From positions 930,001 through 994,000 of the forward strand of contig OY969900.1 in assembly GCA_963704475.1 (NCBI GenBank): 64,000 nt of DNA. Direction: 5' to 3'. Origin of the DNA: UBA9655 sp963704475. GTDB taxonomy: Bacteria > Pseudomonadota > Alphaproteobacteria > UBA9655. This document shows positions 57,873 through 64,000 of the stretch, one piece after another; the first letter of the stretch is position 1, and each line of letters begins with the position of its first letter. Position numbers and translations under genes: made by a program. Below the pieces are notes generated by a model. That model was not told where the DNA came from and did not search any database. It was given only the letters and a program-made list of their open reading frames with translations.

Positions 57873-58889
57873 ATGACTTACCTTACAGCAGAATTTCCTA
57901 CATCTCGCTTGCGGCGCAATCGGCTTGATCCCTGGTTACGAGACTTAGTCGCCGAAACATCTTTGACCGTTAAGGATTTGATTCTCCCCCTCTTTGTGCG
58001 GGAAAAGACTGCCCCTCGGGAAATTGCCGCCATGCCTGGTGTTTTCCGCTATACGCTGGATGATATCATCCCTGTATGTCACAAAGCTTGTCAGGCCGGC
58101 ATTCGGGCTGTAGCCCTTTTCCCTCATACCCATCCTGACCTTAAATGTGACGAAGGAAAAGAAGCCCTCAACCCCAATAATTTGATGTGTCAAACGACGC
58201 GCCTTCTTAAAGAGGCTCTCCCCGAATTAGGCGTTATTGTTGATGTAGCGCTTGATCCCTACACAACCCATGGTCATGACGGGGTCATGCGGAACGGTCT
58301 TGTTGCCAATGATGAAACACTCGAAGTTTTAAAGGAAATGGCCCTTACTCTCGCCCGTGCAGGAGTGGATGTCGTGGCCCCTTCAGATATGATGGACGGG
58401 CGCGTGGGTGCGATTCGGAGGACCCTGGATCAGGAAGGATACCAAGATGTGCGCATTTTGGCCTATTCCGCCAAATATGCTTCTGCTTTTTATGGCCCCT
58501 TCCGAGAAGCTTTGGGGTCTCAATCTTGTCTCGGTAAAGCAGATAAAAAAACCTACCAAATGGATCCCGCAAATGCGCGCGAAGCCCTAAGAGAAGCCGC
58601 ACAAGATATTTTAGAAGGCGCTGATATGCTTATGGTTAAGCCGGGGCTTCCGTATTTAGATATCATTTACCGCCTCAAGGAAGCGTTCCCTCTTCCCATC
58701 TTTGCCTACCAGGTGAGTGGAGAATATAGCATCCTTAAAGCTGCGGCTGACAAAGGGTGGATTGACTATGAAAAAGCCCTCATGGAAAGCCTGATTGCCT
58801 TCAAGAGAGCCGGTGCCTCAGTGATCATCAGCTATGCAGCCCTTGAGGTTGCGGAGATGTTAAAAAATGGCAACAACAAACCCTTCTAA
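57873..58889 (+). CDS. hemB: Delta-aminolevulinic acid dehydratase
   Basis: A 338-residue porphobilinogen synthase. Active-site Lys residues lie in AYSAKYASAFYGPF and LMVKPGLPYLDII. The metal region DVALDPYTTHGHDG lacks the zinc Cys triad, indicating the Mg-dependent alphaproteobacterial type. The ATG at 57873 is fixed by GAGGAGG; a much longer frame through the upstream gene is an artefact. Its end overlaps the next gene by 23 bases. Confidence 0.96.
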   Translation: MTYLTAEFPTSRLRRNRLDPWLRDLVAETSLTVKDLILPLFVREKTAPREIAAMPGVFRYTLDDIIPVCHKACQAGIRAVALFPHTHPDLKCDEGKEALNPNNLMCQTTRLLKEALPELGVIVDVALDPYTTHGHDGVMRNGLVANDETLEVLKEMALTLARAGVDVVAPSDMMDGRVGAIRRTLDQEGYQDVRILAYSAKYASAFYGPFREALGSQSCLGKADKKTYQMDPANAREALREAAQDILEGADMLMVKPGLPYLDIIYRLKEAFPLPIFAYQVSGEYSILKAAADKGWIDYEKALMESLIAFKRAGASVIISYAALEVAEMLKNGNNKPF

Positions 58890-60036
58890 GATTCTTTTAA
58901 CTGCTAACAATTGTCATCCCTCTCTCCTTCCGGAAGAAGATGTTGTTATCAAAAAAGAAGAAAAAATTCTCTTCGAGACATTTATCAAGAAAATGCCAGC
59001 GGCAATCGCTATCTTTGATACAGAGATGCGTTACATCTTAATGAGCGACCAATTTGCAGCCATAACAAATGCTTCCCCTCAAGATCTTATTGGAAAGAGG
59101 CATTACGATGTGGTGCCTGATATTCCTCAAAAATGGCGAGAGGGCCACCAAAAAGGATTAGCCGGAGAACATCTGGTAGGAGAAGATGATTCTTTTAAGC
59201 GCGCGAATGGCAACCTTGAATGGTGGAGATGGGAAGTCCTGCCGTGGTACAAATCCGAAAAAGAAATTGGGGGAATTATTTTATTCGTAGAAGAAATCAC
59301 GAAACGTAAGCTAATGGAAAAGAAAATGGAGGAGATGATTCGGATCCTGAATCGCTCCAATGAGGATTTAGAAAGATTTGCCCATATTTGTGCCCATGAT
59401 TTAAATGAGCCGTTACGAACCATTGGAAATTACTGCCATATCCTCGAAAAAGATTTTAAAGAAGATTTACCGCCCTTAGCAAAACAGCACCTCCAAAGCA
59501 TTACGAATAGTGTAACGCAAATGGGAGACTTGATTAATGGAATTTTGACGTATTCCCAAATGGGGGCGCAAAGCTTGAAAAAGGAAGTCTGCTCCGCACA
59601 AGAAATCGTGACATCCGTGGCGATGATTTTAGAAGAAAGAATTAGAGATAAAAATGCGCTTATTCAGTATGACTCCCTCGCTTCTGTTTATGCAGATAAG
59701 GTCCTCCTCACACAAGTGTTTCAAAATTTAATAAGTAATGCTTTAAAGTTTAACGAGAGTGCTACTCCAATAGTTCGAATCTCCTCAACAGAAAACAAAA
59801 AAATTATCACCTTTACAGTAGAGGACAACGGAATTGGTATAGACCACAAACATTATAAAATAATATTTGACTTATTCAAACGGCTGCACGCCCGCTCTCG
59901 TTACGAAGGCACAGGAATTGGCTTGTCTTTTTGTAAAAAAATTATCGAAGCCCATGGGGGAGAGATTTTTGTAAAATCCACTCTTAACAAGGGATCTCAG
60001 TTTTCCTTTACCCTTCCAAAAGGGGGGCATTCTTAA
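58867..60036 (+). CDS. PAS-domain histidine kinase
   Basis: A 389-residue soluble sensor kinase. A PAS domain (~35-150, AAIAIFDTEMRYILMSDQF, RHYDVVPDIPQKWREGHQK) and a linker helix lead to HisKA with His177 in FAHICAHDLNEPLR. The HATPase_c domain has the N box NLISNALKFNES, G1 EDNGIGIDH, and G2 RYEGTGIGLSFCKK. The dimerisation motif resembles phytochrome-like (HWE-unrelated) kinases. No TM segment or response regulator is nearby. The ATG at 58867 lies inside hemB; a start after the hemB stop is possible, but none has a better binding site. Confidence 0.88.
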   Translation: MATTNPSKILLTANNCHPSLLPEEDVVIKKEEKILFETFIKKMPAAIAIFDTEMRYILMSDQFAAITNASPQDLIGKRHYDVVPDIPQKWREGHQKGLAGEHLVGEDDSFKRANGNLEWWRWEVLPWYKSEKEIGGIILFVEEITKRKLMEKKMEEMIRILNRSNEDLERFAHICAHDLNEPLRTIGNYCHILEKDFKEDLPPLAKQHLQSITNSVTQMGDLINGILTYSQMGAQSLKKEVCSAQEIVTSVAMILEERIRDKNALIQYDSLASVYADKVLLTQVFQNLISNALKFNESATPIVRISSTENKKIITFTVEDNGIGIDHKHYKIIFDLFKRLHARSRYEGTGIGLSFCKKIIEAHGGEIFVKSTLNKGSQFSFTLPKGGHS

Positions 60037-60108
60037 TTTTAGGGGACAGGTGTTACAAATGAATGAAAGTGGGTTGCACGCTGTGTTGGGGAGAGATATC
60101 TCTATGAG

Positions 60109-60849
60109 ATGAAAAAACACACTCCCCCCTCGTCACAAAAATCCTCTCGCCTTTGGCTATGGGGACTGCACACTTGTAAAGCAGCGTTGCAGAATGCCAA
60201 CAGAAAATGCGTGCGCCTTCTCATAACCAATGGGGCGTCAAAAGAGCTGGGACTTTCGAAAGAAGACCTACCCTGTAACCCTGAAATTGTTGAGGGGGCC
60301 ACCCTTGCCCGCCTTCTTCCTCTAGGAGCTGTACATCAAGGCATTGCCCTAGAAGTAGCTCCTTTGCCAGAACCTTTTCTTCAGGATCTACACCAAGCAG
60401 AGACGGGCGTAATCGTCGTGCTTGATCAGGTCACCGATCCCCACAACGTCGGCGCTATCTTAAGAACTGCAAAGGCATTGGGCGCGCTTGGAGTCATGAT
60501 GACAGACCATAATGCCCCACCCTTAAGTGGCGTGCTTGCGAAAACAGCGTCAGGGGCGCTTGATCTTTTACCTGTGTGGAAAGTCACAAACCTTGCCCGG
60601 TCCTTGGAAGAGCTGAAAGCCGCAGGTTTTTGGATTGTGGGGTTGAGCGAACAAGGCCCTCAAATTCTTTCAAAAGATGTCCTTCCCGCAAAGCTTGCCC
60701 TGATCATGGGTGCCGAGGGCAAAGGAATGCGACGTCTCAGCCAAGAAAAGTGTGATTTTTTAGTAAAACTTCCAACAGATCCAACGTTTTCAACCCTCAA
60801 CGTGTCTGTGGCCACCGCCCTTGCGCTTTATGAGCTGAGGGGGAAATAA
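60109..60849 (+). CDS. rlmB: 23S rRNA 2'-O-methyltransferase, TrmH/SpoU family (RlmB-like)
   Basis: A 246-residue SPOUT methyltransferase. The N-terminal substrate-binding domain has LWGLHTCKAALQNANRKCVR and GAVHQGIALEV. The SPOUT motifs are VLDQVTDPHNVGAILRTA (motif 1), LALIMGAEGKGMRRLS (motif 2) and TLNVSVATALALYE (motif 3). The reading frame ends exactly at the first bases of a MITE, whose TAATACC end provides the TAA stop. The C-terminus (ELRGK) is close to normal, so at most a few residues were lost. Confidence 0.92.
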   Translation: MKKHTPPSSQKSSRLWLWGLHTCKAALQNANRKCVRLLITNGASKELGLSKEDLPCNPEIVEGATLARLLPLGAVHQGIALEVAPLPEPFLQDLHQAETGVIVVLDQVTDPHNVGAILRTAKALGALGVMMTDHNAPPLSGVLAKTASGALDLLPVWKVTNLARSLEELKAAGFWIVGLSEQGPQILSKDVLPAKLALIMGAEGKGMRRLSQEKCDFLVKLPTDPTFSTLNVSVATALALYELRGK

Positions 60850-60987
60850 TACCACTTATCAATCAAGTGGCAGACAAAACTGGGTTGCTTCGTCGCCTTC
60901 GGCTCCTCGCAATGACGCCAATTTCCGTCATTGCGAGCGAAGCGAAGCAATCCAGAATATCCACCTATTGAATGCGAAATGGTATAA
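60847..60987 (+). mobile_element. MITE copy 4 (IS630-like ends)
   Basis: 141 bp, TAATACCACTT to AAATGGTATAA, nearly identical to copy 1. Its first three bases are the rlmB stop codon. It lies between convergent rlmB and rppH, where its strong stem may act as a terminator. Confidence 0.88.
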
Positions 60988-61001
60988 GAGGCCAACACGC
61001 A

Positions 61002-61493
61002 TTAACCCCGCACCACATACGGCCACAGATCTTGGAAAACGCGTGTGTAAAGATCACGCTTAAAAGGAATAATGAGATCTAAGAGTTCTTCTTTCTTGAC
61101 CCATTTCCACTCGCGGAATTCGGGGTGATAGGTATGAATGTTAATATCTTCGTCCTGCCCGCGAAAGCGCAAAGCATACCACAGTTGCTGTTGGCCTTTA
61201 AATTTTCCGCTCCACAAACGAGCCGCAAGATCCTTCGGCAAATCATATTTATACCATGTTTTTGATTTTACAATAATTTCAATGTCGCGCGTGCCAAGCT
61301 CTTCTTGAAGTTCACGCAGCATCGCTTGGTCCGGATCCTCATGAGGGGCAATGCCCCCTTGCGGCATTTGCCAAGCAGGCGTTTTGTAATCGTGGCGTTG
61401 ACCCACAAAAATTTCATTCTCACCATTGACCACCATCATCCCCACGCCACGGCGATAAAGCGGATCTCCAGATTCATCTTTAGGAGATGACAT
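61002..61493 (-). CDS. rppH: RNA pyrophosphohydrolase (NUDIX)
   Basis: A 163-residue RppH, which removes pyrophosphate from mRNA 5' ends to start decay. It starts YRRGVGMMVVNGENEIFVGQ; the NUDIX box is GGIAPHEDPDQAMLRELQEELG. The family segments WQMPQGGI and WYKYDLPKDLA, and the C-terminal FREWKWVKKEELLDLIIPFK, are present. Twelve bases separate it from fabI upstream; likely co-transcribed. Confidence 0.95.
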   Translation of the reverse strand: MSSPKDESGDPLYRRGVGMMVVNGENEIFVGQRHDYKTPAWQMPQGGIAPHEDPDQAMLRELQEELGTRDIEIIVKSKTWYKYDLPKDLAARLWSGKFKGQQQLWYALRFRGQDEDINIHTYHPEFREWKWVKKEELLDLIIPFKRDLYTRVFQDLWPYVVRG

Positions 61494-61505
61494 GTTGGTA
61501 CCTCA

Positions 61506-62330
61506 TTAGTCTTGCCCATTTCCTACAGTAGCAATATCAGGCGCATCAACGGCTTTCATGCCAACAACATGGTATCCTGAATCCACATGAAGAATTTCCC
61601 CCGTAACGCCACTGCTCAAGTCGCTTAGAAGATACAGAGCTGATTTCCCCACATCTTCGAGGGTCGTATTCCGCTTGAGAGGTGCATTATATTGATTCCA
61701 CTTTAAGATATAGCGAAAATCTCCAATCCCTGAGGCTGCAAGGGTTTTAATAGGACCTGCGGAGATGGCATTCACCCGAATGTTATGCCCCCCTAAGTCA
61801 GCCGCTAAATAACGAACGCTGGCTTCAAGAGCTGCTTTTACAAGTCCCATAACATTATAATGAGGCATTACTTTTTCAGCGCCATAATAGGTTAGGGTTA
61901 AAAGGCTTCCTCCTTGTGACATGAGGGGAGTTGCATGACGCGCAACTTCTGTAAAAGAATAGCAAGAAATATCCATAGAGTTCAGGAAATTTTTGCGACT
62001 TGTATTAAGATATTTTCCTTTAAGTTCTTCCTTATCAGAAAACCCAATAGCATGAACGACAAAGTCAAGGGAGTCCCAGTGTTTTTGAAGAGAGAGAAAA
62101 GTTTCTTCAATCCCACCTTCTTGGCTCACATCACACGGAATCGTAATGGTTGACCCCACCGATGCCGCCAACGGTTCAACACGTTTCTGGAGGGTTTCGC
62201 CCTGAAAGGTAAAGGCAAGATCCGCCCCATGATCAGCCAGCGCTTTTGCAATTCCCCACGCAATAGAATGATTGTTCGCAACGCCCATAATAAGGCCTCG
62301 TTTCCCAGCCATAAATGATGATTGTGTCAT
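61506..62330 (-). CDS. fabI: Enoyl-ACP reductase FabI (housekeeping copy)
   Basis: A 274-residue NADH-dependent enoyl-ACP reductase for the last step of the fatty-acid elongation cycle. Motifs: GVANNHSIAWGIAKAL, LDFVVHAIGFSDKEEL, MDISCYSFTEVARH, and the catalytic Tyr/Lys in HYNVMGLVKAALEASVRYLA. The C-terminus is DSGYHVVGM. The start at 62330 (GAGATTTTC upstream) is preferred to one 20 residues longer. More canonical than the PHA-cluster copy at 1680-2453. Confidence 0.95.
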   Translation of the reverse strand: MTQSSFMAGKRGLIMGVANNHSIAWGIAKALADHGADLAFTFQGETLQKRVEPLAASVGSTITIPCDVSQEGGIEETFLSLQKHWDSLDFVVHAIGFSDKEELKGKYLNTSRKNFLNSMDISCYSFTEVARHATPLMSQGGSLLTLTYYGAEKVMPHYNVMGLVKAALEASVRYLAADLGGHNIRVNAISAGPIKTLAASGIGDFRYILKWNQYNAPLKRNTTLEDVGKSALYLLSDLSSGVTGEILHVDSGYHVVGMKAVDAPDIATVGNGQD

Positions 62331-62475
62331 GAAAATCTCTCCAAGCTTTAAAATGTTCCTTAAAATAGGTGCGTCAGGGAATAAGGTCAAGAAAATTGAG
62401 AAAATATCCCTTGACGCTTCCTCTTTTTTCTCTTTAGGATGTTCTTCAAGGTTACAAGATTAAATGGAGGAGACG

Positions 62476-62619
62476 ATGACAAAGACAATCTATCTTAATA
62501 GTTACGCCATGTCTCCTTATTGGCGATGGGAAAGCTTTTATTTTTACACTTTTTCCCATCAACCAATAACTGATCGAGACCATCATGACACATTTAAAAA
62601 TCTTATCTGCCAACCTTAA
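62476..62619 (+). CDS. Putative aromatic-rich leader peptide upstream of trpX
   Basis: A 47-codon ORF with an excellent GGAGGAGACG ribosome binding site. It reads MTKTIYLNSYAMSPYWRWES then FYFYTFSHQP and ends inside the trpX gene in another frame. Twelve of the first 26 residues are Tyr, Trp, Phe or Met. A 9-bp perfect stem GATGGGAAA / TTTCCCATC overlaps the second Trp codon. This fits a translation-coupled attenuator responding to tryptophan or aromatic amino acids ahead of a TrpX-type transporter. No U-run terminator is obvious. Confidence 0.4.
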   Translation: MTKTIYLNSYAMSPYWRWESFYFYTFSHQPITDRDHHDTFKNLICQP

Positions 62620-63547
62620 AACTCTAGCCCTCTTTAGTGCACTTCTTTTTTCTTTTCCCCTGTCTGCTCAAAAAACGATTGGCATTACGCAGCTTGTTGA
62701 CCACCCTTCTTTAGATTCCATTCGACGAGGAATTTTGGAAGGCCTTGCACAAAATGGATTTAGGGAAGGCGAAAACTTAACTGTTATTTTTGAAAATGCT
62801 CAAGGCAATTCAACAACAGCGGCGCAAATCGCTAAAAAGTTTGCGAGCTTGCCGCTAGATGCCATTGTTCCAATTACGACACCCTCAGCACAAGCCATTG
62901 TGAGCCAAGTTAAAAAAACACCGATCATTTTTGCAGCCGTAAGTGATCCATTAGGTGCAAAGATTGTTGCCTCTCTTAAGCATCCAAAAGGAAATGTGAC
63001 AGGTGTTGCGGATATTCCTCCCGTCAAGCAACAATTAAATTTCCTTCTGACCTGTTTGCCCAACATTAAAAAGCTGGGGGTTATCTATAATCCAGGGGAA
63101 GCCAATGCGGTTGCGTTTCTTGAAAAGCTTCAGCCTTTGGCAAAAGAAAACAATATCGAGATTATCACAGCAGCGGCCCTCAAATCGGTTAACGTATCTG
63201 AGGCCGCCCAAAATCTTGTAAACCGCGTGGACGCTATCTTTATAGGAAACGATAATACCGTTGTGTCTGGCCTTGAAGCCCTCGTCAAAATCTGTTTAGA
63301 GGCAAAAAAACCTCTCTTTATGAGCGATCCTGATTCTGTTGACCGCGGCGCCCTTGCGGCTTATGCCTATGATCAACAGCAAATAGGAAAACAGGTAGGG
63401 GCCATGGTCGCAAAAGTACTCAAAGGAAACAATCCTGGAGAAATGGCTGTTGAGACGCCAAACGAGCTTAAACTCTCTCTTAATCCTCGTACGGCAGAAA
63501 AATTAAAAATTACATGCGAGCAAGCCATTGCTCTTAAGGAGAAATAA
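62585..63547 (+). CDS. trpX: TrpX-type ABC transporter substrate-binding protein, copy 1
   Basis: A 320-residue periplasmic binding protein (ABC_sub_bind, PF04392) with a signal peptide (ALFSALLFSFPLSAQ). Family motifs: IGITQLVDHPSLDSIRRGI, GFREGENLTVIFENAQGN, FAAVSDPLGAKIV, NVTGVADIPPVKQQLNFL and FIGNDNTVVSGLEALV. Relatives (TrpXYZ) take up tryptophan or other small ligands. A second paralogue starts 2 bases after the stop; permease and ATPase genes probably follow outside the window. Confidence 0.9.
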   Translation: MTHLKILSANLKTLALFSALLFSFPLSAQKTIGITQLVDHPSLDSIRRGILEGLAQNGFREGENLTVIFENAQGNSTTAAQIAKKFASLPLDAIVPITTPSAQAIVSQVKKTPIIFAAVSDPLGAKIVASLKHPKGNVTGVADIPPVKQQLNFLLTCLPNIKKLGVIYNPGEANAVAFLEKLQPLAKENNIEIITAAALKSVNVSEAAQNLVNRVDAIFIGNDNTVVSGLEALVKICLEAKKPLFMSDPDSVDRGALAAYAYDQQQIGKQVGAMVAKVLKGNNPGEMAVETPNELKLSLNPRTAEKLKITCEQAIALKEK

Positions 63548-63548
63548 A

Positions 63549-64000
63549 ATGCGATTTTTTTGGGAGGTTATTTTCGCTGGAGTAATGGGCTGGTGCAGCC
63601 ACGTCTGTGCTCTTCCCCCAGCTCATGTAGCTGTAGGGCAAATTGTAGAACATCCGGCCCTTGATACCCTCCGAACAGGCTTAAAAGAAGGTCTAGAAAA
63701 AGAAGGGTTTATCGAAGGTCGTGGATTAAAATGGACCTACGAAAATGCCCAAGGAAACCCAACAACAGCTGTTCAAATTAGCCACAAACTCATCAGCCTT
63801 CAACCATCTGTTATTGTAACCTTTTCAACACCAATGTCTCAAGCCGTTGCTTCTGCAACACATACAATTCCCATTGTTTTTGGCGCCGTTACAGACCCGG
63901 TGGCAGCTAAGTTAACTAATAACGCAAACATAACAGGCCTGACAGACTTTGTTCCTCCTGAAAAACAAATTGCCCTTATTCAAAAGATCCTTCCAAAGAT
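63549..64000 (+). CDS. trpX: TrpX-type substrate-binding protein, copy 2 (cut by window end)
   Basis: The first 150 residues of a second PF04392 protein, open to the window edge. A signal peptide (FFWEVIFAGVMGWCSHVCAL) leads to VGQIVEHPALDTLRTGLKEG, GLKWTYENAQGNPTTAVQIS and VFGAVTDPVAAKL. It starts 2 bases after copy 1 and is clearly paralogous but well diverged. Tandem binding proteins suggest two ligands served by one transporter. Confidence 0.88.
   Translation, partial: MRFFWEVIFAGVMGWCSHVCALPPAHVAVGQIVEHPALDTLRTGLKEGLEKEGFIEGRGLKWTYENAQGNPTTAVQISHKLISLQPSVIVTFSTPMSQAVASATHTIPIVFGAVTDPVAAKLTNNANITGLTDFVPPEKQIALIQKILPK

Overview
The window looks like chromosomal DNA of an alphaproteobacterium with moderate-to-low GC, most plausibly a protist-associated or endosymbiont-type lineage such as Holosporales. 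This placement is inference. It rests on alphaproteobacterial families (DUF2155, COQ7, RppH, a rhizobium-like maoC-pta/ackA/fabI/SDR/phaC cluster, YejABEF, FabI), on many eroded genes, and on the density of small mobile elements, lineage-specific secreted proteins and resistance-type enzymes.

Layout. (1) 1-13.6 kb: a polyhydroxyalkanoate/short-chain acyl-CoA island with a second FabI, an SDR, a MaoC-Pta fusion, acetate kinase, thiolase and two divergent PHA synthases. It is bracketed by a 554-bp near-perfect inverted repeat that carries the 3' part of a DUF2155 gene; the right copy is a headless pseudogene. (2) 13.8-23.9 kb: accessory enzymes (YbaK-type deacylase, DUF2000, aldo-keto reductase, DUF5946), a gene graveyard at 16.4-17.9 kb, a GNAT-NUDIX-MFS operon, an S9 peptidase and two GNATs. 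(3) 24-41 kb: secreted repeat proteins, ada-tag, a cupin, a VanX-like dipeptidase, a phosphatase and methyltransferase, a secreted biotinyl-domain protein, a tightly overlapping ABC-F/NUDIX/APH/GNAT operon, TraC/TraD-like remnants, an IS630-type element, an IS200-type element and a broken NB-ARC/TPR gene. (4) 41-52 kb: tRNA-Lys, rpsD, glnA, tRNA-Gly and a yejAABEF peptide importer operon with a YefM-YoeB toxin-antitoxin pair inserted between yejE and yejF. (5) 52-64 kb: mostly housekeeping genes (YqaA-type membrane protein, dsbB-coq7, suhB-sfsA-map-radC, hemB, a PAS histidine kinase, rlmB, rppH, fabI). It ends in two tandem TrpX-type binding proteins preceded by a possible aromatic-rich leader peptide.

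Mobile DNA explains much of the odd structure. Four copies of a ~140-bp MITE share their outer ends with the IS630-type element, and one copy supplies the stop codon of rlmB. The IS630 end supplies the last codons and stop of a secreted repeat protein. A second palindromic family with AGGTAATTGCAAA ends occurs at least three times. The most novel candidates are the secreted two-domain repeat family (24.1 and 37.3 kb), the exported biotinyl-domain protein (30.4 kb), the toxin-antitoxin pair translationally coupled to yejF, and the duplicated 80-nt leader placed before two unrelated genes. No CRISPR array, rRNA or prophage was seen.
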